NCBI RefSeq assembly: GCF_022808175.1
Contig: NZ_JALGBX010000036.1
Coordinates: 1 to 64,000, forward strand
DNA: 64,000 nt
Direction: 5' to 3'
Source of the DNA: Streptomyces sp. AP-93
Lineage (GTDB): Bacteria; Actinomycetota; Actinomycetes; Streptomycetales; Streptomycetaceae
Both the position numbers and the translations under genes were made by a program. A model generated the notes under the pieces. It searched no databases, was not told the origin of the DNA, and worked only from the letters and a program-made list of their open reading frames with translations. Below are positions 1 to 7,637 of this stretch, in pieces (position 1 is the first letter of the stretch; the number at the start of each line of letters is the position of its first letter).

Positions 1-107
1 TCCAGGCCGTCATCGCACTGGCCCGTCGACGCGCCAGCGTCCTGTGGGCACTTCTGCGTGACAACCGGGCCTTCACCTCCGCCCCACCGGTCACGCAAGC
101 GGCTTGA
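1..107 (+). CDS. IS110-type transposase, C-terminal end (partial at window edge)
   Basis: The first in-frame codons read QAVIALARRRASVLWALLRD and end at TGA 105-107. An ALARRR..VLWALLRD block followed by a short tail is the usual C-terminus of IS110-family DEDD transposases in actinomycetes. The catalytic region lies upstream of the window. The gene points toward the TetR gene starting at 189. IS110 elements lack clear terminal inverted repeats, so the exact element boundary cannot be placed; the DNA just after the stop is probably the right end. Whether the element is complete is unknown. Confidence 0.7.
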   Translation, partial: QAVIALARRRASVLWALLRDNRAFTSAPPVTQAA

Positions 108-161
108 CTTCGTCATTGAGACTCCTTGTCGTCGGGGCGCAGGTTCCGCGCCTCTTCAAAC

Positions 162-176
162 CATAGCGCTGCTATG
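162..176. promoter_or_regulatory. Candidate TetR operator (CATAGC-GCT-GCTATG)
   Basis: This is an inverted repeat with perfect 6-bp arms and a 3-bp spacer, ending 12 bp before the ATG of the TetR gene. TetR-family genes are commonly autoregulated through palindromes in this position, so I infer an operator. The sequence TATGTATTGT around its right edge could serve as a -10 region. Confidence 0.5.
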
Positions 177-188
177 TATTGTAGTGAC

Positions 189-878
189 ATGGCGCGAACC
201 AAGGACCCGGCGATCCGCTCCCTCCTGATCGAGCGAGCCGCGATGATGCTGCGCACCCGCGAGCCGGTCACCCTCCGTTCGCTCGTGGCCGGAACCGGCG
301 TATCGACGATGGCCGTCTACACCTACTTCGGAGGCATGGACGGCCTGTGGATGGCAATGCGCCAGGAAGGCTTCAAACGCCTGGCGGCCAGGCTCGACGC
401 CGTGTCGATGTCCACGGATCCGGTACGGGACCTGGCGGCCCTCGGAGCGACCTACGTGAGCAACGCCCTAGTTGACCCCGACCTCTACCGGATCATGTTC
501 GACGCCGGTTTCGAGCTCGAAGACGCCAAGGCCGCAGATGAGACGTTGCACTGCCTGGTCAGCGCCGTCGAACGCGCCAAGACGGCCGGCCGCTTTCACG
601 ACGACGTCGACCCCCTGACCCTGGCGACGCAAAGCTGGGTGATCGGCCACGGACTCGCGTCCCTGGTCGCGACGGGCCCGCTGCCGCACCAAGTCCTCAC
701 CCAGGGCGTCCCCATGCTGACCGCACTGTTCACGAGCTCCGGCGACGCTGCCGACAGGTGCCGCCGCTCCGTCGAACTCGGCTGGCGGACATCACCCGTC
801 CCACCCACGGAAGGACGCTCAACTGCCGGGACGCCGCCCGGCCCTCCACGCAGCCACCCGGTAACCTCGCCCGAATGA
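189..878 (+). CDS. TetR/AcrR family transcriptional regulator
   Basis: This 229-residue protein starts at ATG 189 (MARTKDPAIRSLLIERAA). An in-frame ATG at 126 would add 21 residues and place the operator-like palindrome inside the coding region, so I prefer 189. The N-terminal helix-turn-helix spans about residues 27-48 (VTLRSLVAGTGVSTMAVYTYF), with the usual YTYF...DGLW recognition-helix exit. Residues 80-195 look like the WHG-type C-terminal ligand domain (YVSNALVDPDLYRIMFDAG). The last 35 residues are proline- and serine-rich and unlike the family. The stop overlaps the next gene's ATG (ATGA at 875-878). Target genes are unknown; the palindrome at 162-176 suggests autoregulation. Confidence 0.85.
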   Translation: MARTKDPAIRSLLIERAAMMLRTREPVTLRSLVAGTGVSTMAVYTYFGGMDGLWMAMRQEGFKRLAARLDAVSMSTDPVRDLAALGATYVSNALVDPDLYRIMFDAGFELEDAKAADETLHCLVSAVERAKTAGRFHDDVDPLTLATQSWVIGHGLASLVATGPLPHQVLTQGVPMLTALFTSSGDAADRCRRSVELGWRTSPVPPTEGRSTAGTPPGPPRSHPVTSPE

Positions 879-1336
879 CGGCACTTTCCCACCACAGCAA
901 TGGTCACGTCGAGCAACCGGGGCGTGACGGGGTCACCGCGACCGCCGAGGCCGATCCGCATGCCATCGGGCCGGTGCAGACCTCGTACGCGCCCGATCGC
1001 GACGGGGATCCCGATCCCGGCGAGATCGTGTGGACCTGGGTTCCCTTCGAAGAGAACGACGGGCGCGGCAAGGACCGGCCGGTGCTGGTCGTGGCCCGCG
1101 AGGAGAGCGGCACGCTCCTGGCCGTGCAGCTGTCCAGCAAGCGGCACGACCACGACCGGGAGTGGGTCCCCATCGGGACCGGACCGTGGGACAGCGCGGG
1201 CCGGGAGTCCTGGGTGGACGTGGACCGGGTGCTGCGCGTCCACGAGGACGGCATGCGGCGCGAGGCCTGCGCGCTGGACCGGGGCAGGTTCCAGCTCGTC
1301 GTCGACCGGCTGCGCGAGCGGTACGGCTGGCGCTAG
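875..1336 (+). CDS. MazF/PemK-family protein without a visible antitoxin
   Basis: The 153-residue protein has a variable first 45 residues, then a MazF/PemK-like fold beginning PGEIVWTWVPFEE near residue 48 and continuing GKDRPVLVVARE (66-76) and LLAVQLSSKRHD (81-92). Those segments match the first strands of the toxin SH3-like barrel, where the G-K-D-R-P block is characteristic. The family cleaves RNA when it acts as a toxin. No partner antitoxin gene lies on either side: upstream is a TetR regulator overlapping by 4 bp, downstream a convergent PARG-like gene. Solitary copies are common in Streptomyces, so toxin activity is unproven. The start is set by the ATGA overlap with the TetR stop. 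Confidence 0.75.
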   Translation: MTALSHHSNGHVEQPGRDGVTATAEADPHAIGPVQTSYAPDRDGDPDPGEIVWTWVPFEENDGRGKDRPVLVVAREESGTLLAVQLSSKRHDHDREWVPIGTGPWDSAGRESWVDVDRVLRVHEDGMRREACALDRGRFQLVVDRLRERYGWR

Positions 1337-1389
1337 CCACCGGGCCGGCGCCCGGCCCTACCGCTCGCCGGCGCCGGCCGCAGGGCGAC

Positions 1390-2235
1390 CTAGCCCCCCG
1401 ACACGCCCGCGAGTACCCGCTCGAAGGTCTCCCGCGTCTGCGGCTTCCGGTCGAGCACGCCGAACACCACCCGTTCGAACACGCCGGCGAAACGCCCCGC
1501 CAGGAGCTCCCGGAAGGCCTCCGCCACCTGGGCGGGGTCGTTCTGGAAGACCCCGCACCCCCAGGCCCCCAGCACCAGGCGCCGGTAGCCGTGCAGCGCG
1601 GCCACCTCCAGCACCAGCTCCGCGCGGCGCGCGAGCGCGGCCGGGAGCTCGGGCTCGCGGTCCGGCTCCTGGCGGCGGATCGTGCCCGCGTTCGGCGCCG
1701 GTGAGGTGAGGAATCCGGCCAGGAAGGGGGTGTCCAGCAGGTTGCCCCGGTCGTCACGGAAGACGGGGACCCCGGGCGAGTGAATCACCCGGTCGGTGTA
1801 GAAGGTGCTGACCTCGGCGCGGTGGATCTCGTAGTACTCCGGGGCCTCCAGGAGGGTCTCGTACAGCGCCGAGGCGCGGCAGAGGGCCTCCTCCTGGGCC
1901 TTGGCCCCGCGGACGTAGCCGCCCCCGGGATTCCGGGCCGAAGCGAAGTTCAGGACGGCCACCGGAGCGTTCCCGGGGTATTCCCGGTGCTCCCCGGCGA
2001 GCCTGCGGGCGGCGACCGTGCTGCTCTCGCCGGTGACCTCGACGACGGTCCGGTGGGTGTCCTTCGAAGCCGGCTCGCCTGGAATGACCCGGTTTGGGCC
2101 ATATATCCTGGTTCCTGCCTTGGCCTCCGCCACGGCGGCGGCGAGCGACACCTGCCGTCCCGACCGCGTCCGGTAGCCCCCGGCCGCCACGATCTCCGCA
2201 TTCTCCCGCGCGATCTCGCGCAATCTGCCGCTCAT
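1390..2235 (-). CDS. Microbial-type PARG / TIGR02452-like macrodomain protein
   Basis: This 281-residue protein belongs to the DUF2263/TIGR02452 group related to poly(ADP-ribose) glycohydrolase. The signature NFASARNPGGGYVRGAKA runs from residue 96 and is followed by QEE (114-116); the GGG-X7-QEE arrangement is the macrodomain-type PARG catalytic motif, where the second Glu is the acid/base. Further family blocks are VIHSPGVPVFRDD and LGAWGCGVFQNDP. It is predicted to be cytosolic and to hydrolyse ADP-ribose polymers or related O-acetyl-ADP-ribose compounds; substrate is inferred from family only. I use ATG 2235 rather than an upstream in-frame ATG at 2271 because conservation begins at MSGRLREIAR. 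It is divergent from egtA across about 70 bp. Confidence 0.85.
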   Translation of the reverse strand: MSGRLREIARENAEIVAAGGYRTRSGRQVSLAAAVAEAKAGTRIYGPNRVIPGEPASKDTHRTVVEVTGESSTVAARRLAGEHREYPGNAPVAVLNFASARNPGGGYVRGAKAQEEALCRASALYETLLEAPEYYEIHRAEVSTFYTDRVIHSPGVPVFRDDRGNLLDTPFLAGFLTSPAPNAGTIRRQEPDREPELPAALARRAELVLEVAALHGYRRLVLGAWGCGVFQNDPAQVAEAFRELLAGRFAGVFERVVFGVLDRKPQTRETFERVLAGVSGG

Positions 2236-2304
2236 GCGGCGATTTTCGGCGCTCCGGCAGGGCGCCCGCAATGGATTTGTGCCCCGAGGGACGGGTAGGC
2301 ACGG

Positions 2305-3636
2305 GTGATGTCACAGCCGACGACAGGAGACGAGGGCCCCGTCATGCCCCAGGACTCACTCACCCGACTGACCGAAGCCACCGCCGAAGAGCTGATCCAC
2401 GGCATCTGCTTCAAGACCGGACCGCCCCGCCTGCTGGGTGCGGAGCTCGAATGGCTGGTGTTCGACGCCGAACGACCCGGCAGGCCCGTTTCCCACGCAC
2501 GCCTGGCCGCCGCGCACGACGCGGCCCGCGCCCTCCCCCTCGGCTCCCGCGTCACCGTCGAGCCCGGCGGCCAGCTGGAGCTCAGCTCGGCCCCCGCCTC
2601 CTCCCTGACCGGCTGCGTCGACGGCCTCCAGGCCGATCTGACCGCCGTCCGGGGCGCCCTGCGCGACCAGGGTCTGGTCCTGCGGGGACTGGGCCAGGAC
2701 CCGCGCCGGCCACTGCGGCGGATGCTGGCCAGCCCGCGGTACGAGGCCATGGAGACCTACTTCGACCGCACCGGCCCGGCAGGGCGCGCCATGATGTGCG
2801 CCTCGGCCTCCGTCCAGGTGTGCGTGGACGCCGGTCACGAGGAGCCCGGCACGCTGGGCCACGGCAGGCGCTGGCGCCTCGCCCACCTCCTCGGTGCGGT
2901 GCTGGTCGCCTCCTTCGCCAACTCCCCCGCCCGCGTTGGCCCGTACGCCGGCTGGCGGTGCGCCCGCCAAGGGGTCTGGGGCGACCTCGACACCCGGCGC
3001 TGCCTCGCCCCGCCCCTGGAGGCGGAGCCGCGCGGCGCGTGGACCCGGCAGGCGCTGGACACCGAGGTGATGTGCGTGCGGACGCTCGACGAGGGGGCGC
3101 CCTGGGCGGTACCGCGCGGGCTGACCTTCCGCGACTGGCTGCGCTCCGGCGGCGGCCCCCGCCCGCCGACCGCCGGGGATCTGGACTACCACCTGACGAC
3201 CCTCTTCCCGCCGGTACGGCCCCGGGGCCATCTCGAGCTCCGGATGATCGACGCCCAGCCCGGCGAGGACGGCTGGCTGGTCCCGGTGGCCGTCGTGCAC
3301 GCGCTGTTCGACGACCCGGAGGCCGCGGAGACCGCGTACCGGGTGGCGAAGGGCCTGGCCGACTCCTACGGCGCCCGGCCCGCGCCGCGCAATCCCCTGT
3401 GGCGCTCCGCCGCCCGCAGCGCGCTGGCCGATCCGGAGCTGCGCTCCGCCGCCCGCGCCTGCTTCCGGGCCGCGGCCTCGGCGCTCCCCCGACTGGGAGC
3501 GAGCCGCCATGTCATCGACACCGTAGGCGAGTTCACCGAACGCTACGTGTCCCGCGGCCGCTGCCCGGCCGACGACCGGACCGAGCCGCAGCAGACCCGG
3601 CATCCACAGCACGCCGGCGAGGAGGCACGCTCATGA
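2305..3636 (+). CDS. egtA: Ergothioneine biosynthesis glutamate-cysteine ligase EgtA
   Basis: EgtA makes gamma-glutamylcysteine, the sulfur donor used by EgtB. The protein shows the glutamate-cysteine ligase type 2 pattern: ELIHGICFKTGPPRLLGAELEW near the N-terminus, VTVEPGGQLELSSAPA around residues 88-103, and HLELRMIDAQPGEDGW near 310. Gene order egtA-egtB-egtC-egtD with ATGA/GTGA overlaps confirms the role. The start is not certain: GTG 2305 and ATG 2308 lack a good ribosome site, whereas ATG 2344 (MPQDSLTR) follows GAGGG at a 7-bp spacing and gives a more conserved N-terminus. The gene is divergent from the PARG-like gene, so the promoter must lie within about 2236-2300. Confidence 0.92.
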   Translation: MMSQPTTGDEGPVMPQDSLTRLTEATAEELIHGICFKTGPPRLLGAELEWLVFDAERPGRPVSHARLAAAHDAARALPLGSRVTVEPGGQLELSSAPASSLTGCVDGLQADLTAVRGALRDQGLVLRGLGQDPRRPLRRMLASPRYEAMETYFDRTGPAGRAMMCASASVQVCVDAGHEEPGTLGHGRRWRLAHLLGAVLVASFANSPARVGPYAGWRCARQGVWGDLDTRRCLAPPLEAEPRGAWTRQALDTEVMCVRTLDEGAPWAVPRGLTFRDWLRSGGGPRPPTAGDLDYHLTTLFPPVRPRGHLELRMIDAQPGEDGWLVPVAVVHALFDDPEAAETAYRVAKGLADSYGARPAPRNPLWRSAARSALADPELRSAARACFRAAASALPRLGASRHVIDTVGEFTERYVSRGRCPADDRTEPQQTRHPQHAGEEARS

Positions 3637-5009
3637 CCGCCGAACCGGAGCTCCTGCGCGAGCGGGCCGCCGCCGCCCTGACCGCGGCGCGCGCGCGTAC
3701 GGCCGGACTCACCGATGCCGTCGCCGAGGCGGAACTGACCGCCCAGCACTCCCCCTTGATGTCACCGCTGGTCTGGGACCTCGCGCACATCGGGAACATG
3801 GAAGAGCTCTGGCTGCTGCGCAACGTGGCAGGCCGCGAGTCGATGCACCCCGAGATAGACCCGCTCTACGATGCGTTCGAGCATCCCCGTGCGGAGCGCC
3901 CGAAGTTGCCGCTGCTGAGCCCCGACGCGGCCCGCCGGTACGCCGCCGAGGTCCGCGGCCGGGTCTTCGACCTGCTGGACCGCACCCCCCTGGAGGGCAC
4001 GGCCCTGCTGGACGGCGGCTATGTCTTCGGGATGATCGCCCAGCACGAACAGCAGCACGACGAGACCATGCTGATCACCCATCAGCTGCGGCAGGGCGCG
4101 CCGGTGCTGGCGGCCCCCGACCCGGATCCCCCGCAGGGACCACCGCCCCCGGCGGCCGAAGTGCTCGTGCCCGCGGGGCCGTTCACGATGGGAACCTCAA
4201 CGGAGCCCTGGTCGCTGGACAACGAACGGCCCGCGCACGTCCGCGAGGTCGAGGCGTTCTGGATCGACACCGTTCCGGTGACCAACGCCGCGTACCAGGA
4301 GTTCATGGCGGACGGCGGTTACCACGAGGAGCGGTGGTGGCAGGCGGCCGGCTGGGCGGAGATCCGCCGGCACGGGATCGAGGCCCCGCTGTTCTGGCAC
4401 CGCGAGGGCGGCACCTGGCTGCGCCGCCGTTTCGGTGTCACCGAGCCGGTGCCCGGGGACGAACCGGTGCTGCACGTGAGCTGGTACGAGGCCGACGCGT
4501 ACGCCCGCTGGGCGGGGCGGCGGCTGCCCACCGAGGCGGAGTGGGAGAAGGCCGCCCGCCACGATCCGACGGCCGGGCGCTCCACCCGCTACCCGTGGGG
4601 CGACGCGGACCCCACGCTGAAGCACGCCAATCTCGGCCAGCGCCACCTGCGGCCGGCCGGAGCGGGCGCCTACCCGGCCGGGGCCTCCCCGCTCGGGGTG
4701 CGACAGCTCATCGGCGACGTGTGGGAGTGGACGGCTTCGGACTTCCTCCCCTACCCCGGCTTCCGGGCGTTCCCCTACCGCGAGTACTCGGAGGTCTTCT
4801 TCGGCCCCGAGCACAAGGTCCTGCGCGGCGGTTCCTTCGCCGTGGACCCCGTGGCCTGCCGGGGCACCTTCCGCAACTGGGACCTGCCGGTGCGCCGGCA
4901 GATCTTCTCGGGGTTCCGGACCGCACGCGGCGCCGGCCCCGCAGACTCCGCCGGGCAGGCCGGCCCCGCAGGCTCCACAGGTCCCGCAGGCTCCGCCGGG
5001 CAGGCCTGA
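3633..5009 (+). CDS. egtB: Hercynine oxygenase / sulfoxide synthase EgtB
   Basis: EgtB is the non-haem iron enzyme that joins gamma-glutamylcysteine to hercynine and oxidises the sulfur. In this 458-residue protein an N-terminal DinB-like domain supplies likely iron ligands His52 (DLAHIGN) and His138/His142 (AQHEQQHDE). Residues 165-435 form the formylglycine-generating-enzyme-like domain (VPAGPFTMG, ERPAHVREV, LRGGSFA, GFRTARG). The start ATG overlaps the egtA stop (ATGA). The last 25 residues are a low-complexity tail of Gly-Pro-Ala and Ser-Ala-Gly repeats not expected in the family. The stop again overlaps the egtC start (TGATG). Confidence 0.95.
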   Translation: MTAEPELLRERAAAALTAARARTAGLTDAVAEAELTAQHSPLMSPLVWDLAHIGNMEELWLLRNVAGRESMHPEIDPLYDAFEHPRAERPKLPLLSPDAARRYAAEVRGRVFDLLDRTPLEGTALLDGGYVFGMIAQHEQQHDETMLITHQLRQGAPVLAAPDPDPPQGPPPPAAEVLVPAGPFTMGTSTEPWSLDNERPAHVREVEAFWIDTVPVTNAAYQEFMADGGYHEERWWQAAGWAEIRRHGIEAPLFWHREGGTWLRRRFGVTEPVPGDEPVLHVSWYEADAYARWAGRRLPTEAEWEKAARHDPTAGRSTRYPWGDADPTLKHANLGQRHLRPAGAGAYPAGASPLGVRQLIGDVWEWTASDFLPYPGFRAFPYREYSEVFFGPEHKVLRGGSFAVDPVACRGTFRNWDLPVRRQIFSGFRTARGAGPADSAGQAGPAGSTGPAGSAGQA

Positions 5010-5815
5010 TGTGCCGTCACCTCGCCTACCTCGGGGCGCCCGTGAGCCTCGGCCGGGTGCTGAGCGAGCCCGAGCACTCCCTGGTCCGGCAGTCGTGGGA
5101 GCCGCGCCGCCAGCGTTCCGGCACGGTCAACGCCGACGGCTTCGGCGTCGGCTGGTACGCGGAGGGGGACCCGGTGCCCGCCCGCTACCGCCGGGCCGGG
5201 CCGGTCTGGGGCGACCTGACCTTCAGCGACCTCGCCCGGGTGGTCCGCAGCGGGGCCGTGCTGGCCGCCGTACGGGACTCCACCCGACCCGGGGCCGACG
5301 GGGAGGCGGCGGCCGCTCCGTTCGCGGAGGGGCCGTGGCTGTTCAGCCACAACGGGTCACTGCGGGACTGGCCGGACGCCGTGGCCCCGGTCGCGGCCGG
5401 GCTTTCGCCCCAGGAGCTGCTGTCGCTGGCCGCCCGTACGGACTCGGCGCTGATCTGGGCGCTGGTCCTGCACCGGCTGCGGGCAGACCCGGACCTCGGT
5501 GCGGCGCTGGCCGGGACGGTACGGGAGCTGGCCGAGGCCGCGCCCGGATCCCGGCTGAACCTGCTGCTGACCGACGGCCGGTCCGTCGCGGCGACGGCCT
5601 GGGGGGATTCCCTGTGGTACCTGGCCGACGCGGCGGCGCAGCGCACGGTGGTGGCCTCCGAGCCCTACGACGACGACTCGCGCTGGTGCGAGGTACCCGA
5701 CCGGACCCTGTTGACCGCCACCCGCACCCGGGTCGACCTCGTCTCCCTGAAGGAGACCCCCGTCGGCGCACCGCACGCACCGCACGCACCGCACCAAGGA
5801 GACGAAGGCTTGTGA
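5009..5815 (+). CDS. egtC: Gamma-glutamyl-hercynylcysteine S-oxide hydrolase EgtC
   Basis: EgtC is a class II glutamine-amidotransferase-like hydrolase that removes glutamate from the EgtB product. The 268-residue protein starts MCRHLAYLG, so Cys2 becomes the N-terminal nucleophile after Met removal. Typical N-terminal-nucleophile hydrolase blocks follow: NADGFGVGWY, FSHNGSL, and AARTDSALIW. The start overlaps the egtB stop by one base. The C-terminus carries a short repeated APHAPH tract encoded by a 9-nt direct repeat. The stop overlaps the GTG of egtD. Function follows from the order of the cluster and the conserved active-site Cys. Confidence 0.94.
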   Translation: MCRHLAYLGAPVSLGRVLSEPEHSLVRQSWEPRRQRSGTVNADGFGVGWYAEGDPVPARYRRAGPVWGDLTFSDLARVVRSGAVLAAVRDSTRPGADGEAAAAPFAEGPWLFSHNGSLRDWPDAVAPVAAGLSPQELLSLAARTDSALIWALVLHRLRADPDLGAALAGTVRELAEAAPGSRLNLLLTDGRSVAATAWGDSLWYLADAAAQRTVVASEPYDDDSRWCEVPDRTLLTATRTRVDLVSLKETPVGAPHAPHAPHQGDEGL

Positions 5816-6870
5816 ACGACTTCCAGCTGACCCGCACCCTCGACGAGCACGCCGCCGAGGCGGCGCTGCGCACGGATGTGCGCGGCGGGCTGACCCGGTC
5901 GCCCAAGTCACTGCCGCCCAAGTGGTTCTACGATGCCCGGGGCAGTGAACTCTTCGAGGAGATCACCCGGTTGCCCGAGTACTACCCGACGCGCGCCGAG
6001 CGGGAGATCCTGCTCGAACGGGCCCGGGAGATCGCCTCGGTGAGCGGGGCCCGCACCTTGGTGGAGCTGGGTTCCGGCTCCTCGGAGAAGACCCGGCACC
6101 TGATCGAGGCGCTGCCCGCGCTGGATACGTACGTACCGGTGGATGTGAGCGAGAGCGCGCTGACCGGGGCGGCCAAGACCCTGCTGGAGGAGCATCCGGG
6201 GCTGCGCGTCCACGCGTTGCTGGCGGACTTCACCCGGGCGCTGCGGCTGCCGGAGTCACCCGGACCCCGGCTGGTGGTGTTCCTGGGCGGCACGATCGGG
6301 AACCTGCTGCCGCCGGAGCGGGCCGTGTTCCTGGCGGACGTACGGGCGATGCTGTCGCCCGGGGACGCCCTGCTGATGGGGACGGACCTCGTGAAGGACC
6401 CGGCCGTGCTGGTGTCGGCGTACGACGATGCGCGGGGGGTGACGGCCGAATTCAACAAGAACGTACTGGCCGTGGTGAACCGGGAGTTGGGCGCGGATTT
6501 CCACACCGCCGACTTCGAGCACGTGGCGGTGTGGAACCGGGAGCACGAGTGGATCGAGATGCGGCTGCGGGCCCGCGGGCAGGTGGTGGTGAAGGTCCGG
6601 GCACTGGATCTGGAGGTGCCCTTCGAGGCGGGTGAGGAGATCCTGACGGAGATCTCGGCGAAGTTCCGTCAGGAGGGGGTTCGCAGGGAACTCGCCTCCG
6701 CCGGACTGGAGTTGACCCATTGGTGGACCGACGCGGCGGGCCGCTTCGCCCTGTCGCTGTCGGTGGCGGACGGCATCGGCGCCGACGGCTGGGACGGTAC
6801 GCCGGGCAGCGGCGCCGCCGGGCGTGACACGGGTACCGGCTCGGCGAGTTCGGCGAGTACGGCGGCCTGA
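5812..6870 (+). CDS. egtD: L-histidine N(alpha)-methyltransferase EgtD
   Basis: EgtD trimethylates histidine to hercynine, the first step of ergothioneine synthesis. The 352-residue protein has the family start (SPKSLPPKWFYDARGSELFE), the SAM-binding motif VELGSGSSEKT at residues 84-94, the block VFLGGTIGNLLP and a C-terminal histidine-site region ending near LTHWWTDAAGRFALSLS. About 35 extra residues rich in Gly, Ser and Ala follow the usual end. GTG 5812 overlaps the egtC stop (GTGA), with an AAGGAG about 10 bp upstream. No egtE lyase gene follows. The last 202 bp overlap the convergent acyltransferase gene. Confidence 0.95.
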   Translation: MNDFQLTRTLDEHAAEAALRTDVRGGLTRSPKSLPPKWFYDARGSELFEEITRLPEYYPTRAEREILLERAREIASVSGARTLVELGSGSSEKTRHLIEALPALDTYVPVDVSESALTGAAKTLLEEHPGLRVHALLADFTRALRLPESPGPRLVVFLGGTIGNLLPPERAVFLADVRAMLSPGDALLMGTDLVKDPAVLVSAYDDARGVTAEFNKNVLAVVNRELGADFHTADFEHVAVWNREHEWIEMRLRARGQVVVKVRALDLEVPFEAGEEILTEISAKFRQEGVRRELASAGLELTHWWTDAAGRFALSLSVADGIGADGWDGTPGSGAAGRDTGTGSASSASTAA

Positions 6871-7637
6871 GCCGCCGCCGCGAGGTCCCGCCGGTGCGCG
6901 TACCGGCCCGGCGGGATCCGCGGCAGCAGCCACACCTCGGCGCGCACCCCGCGGGCCCGCGCGATCCGCCACAGGGAGGCGGTCAGCGGATCGTCCCCGA
7001 CGAAGGCGGGCGCCCCGGACGGCCCCCCGTCGTCGAGCAGGTAGCTGATCCGTACGGGCTGTACGGGCACCCGCGCGTCCAGTGCTGCCTGGAACGCGGC
7101 CCTCCGGAAGGGGCCGTGGGCGCGTCCGCACCAAGTGGAGCCCTCGGGGTAGACGGTGACGCGGTCGCCGGCGAGGAGGGCCCGGGCGAGGGCGTCGACG
7201 GTGGTGGGCAGGGTGCGCAGGCGGTCGCGTTCGATGTAGAGGGTGCCGGCCTGCCGGGAGAGCGGTCCGAGGACCGGCCAGCTGCGGATGTCGCTCTTGG
7301 CCAGCATCCGGGAGGGCAGGACGGCCGCGACGAGCGGGATGTCCAGCCAGGAGATGTGGTTCGCCACGATCAGCCGGCCACCGCCGGGGCCGGGGGTCCC
7401 GTGCACGGTGATCCGCAGGCCGAAGGCGCCCAGCAGAGCGGCGGCCCAGGCCCGCACCACCACGTGCCGGGGCCGCTCCGGCAGCAGCCTCAGCGGCGGG
7501 GCGCCCAGGATCGCGAGCAGGATCAGGGCGACGGCGCCGGCGAGACGCAGTACCGCGCGCGGCACGCTCGCAGTGCGCCCCTGGTGGCCGGCGCAGACCT
7601 CGGGAGTACAGGGCGAGGTCGGGAGCCAGGCGCTCAT
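6669..7637 (-). CDS. 1-acyl-glycerol-3-phosphate acyltransferase-like (PlsC/OlsA type)
   Basis: The 322-residue protein has an N-terminal hydrophobic segment (LAGAVALILLAILGAPPL, about 32-50) and the acyltransferase motifs NHISWLDI (H94-X4-D99) and VYPEGSTW, so it transfers an acyl chain to a lysophospholipid or lyso-ornithine lipid at the membrane. ATG 7637 overlaps the stop of the upstream acyltransferase gene (ATGA); such a pair resembles the olsB-olsA module for ornithine lipids, which I infer from order rather than proof. After about residue 255 the protein is a Pro/Ser-rich tail that reads antisense through the last 202 bp of egtD; this portion may be a non-functional extension. Confidence 0.88.
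   Translation of the reverse strand: MSAWLPTSPCTPEVCAGHQGRTASVPRAVLRLAGAVALILLAILGAPPLRLLPERPRHVVVRAWAAALLGAFGLRITVHGTPGPGGGRLIVANHISWLDIPLVAAVLPSRMLAKSDIRSWPVLGPLSRQAGTLYIERDRLRTLPTTVDALARALLAGDRVTVYPEGSTWCGRAHGPFRRAAFQAALDARVPVQPVRISYLLDDGGPSGAPAFVGDDPLTASLWRIARARGVRAEVWLLPRIPPGRYAHRRDLAAAAQAAVLAELAEPVPVSRPAAPLPGVPSQPSAPMPSATDSDRAKRPAASVHQWVNSSPAEASSLRTPS

Noticed and set aside
2094..3632. Upstream in-frame extension of egtB through egtA
   Set aside because: The frame is open for 500 codons but this part is a shadow of egtA in another frame; egtB homology begins at ATG 3633 with the ATGA overlap.
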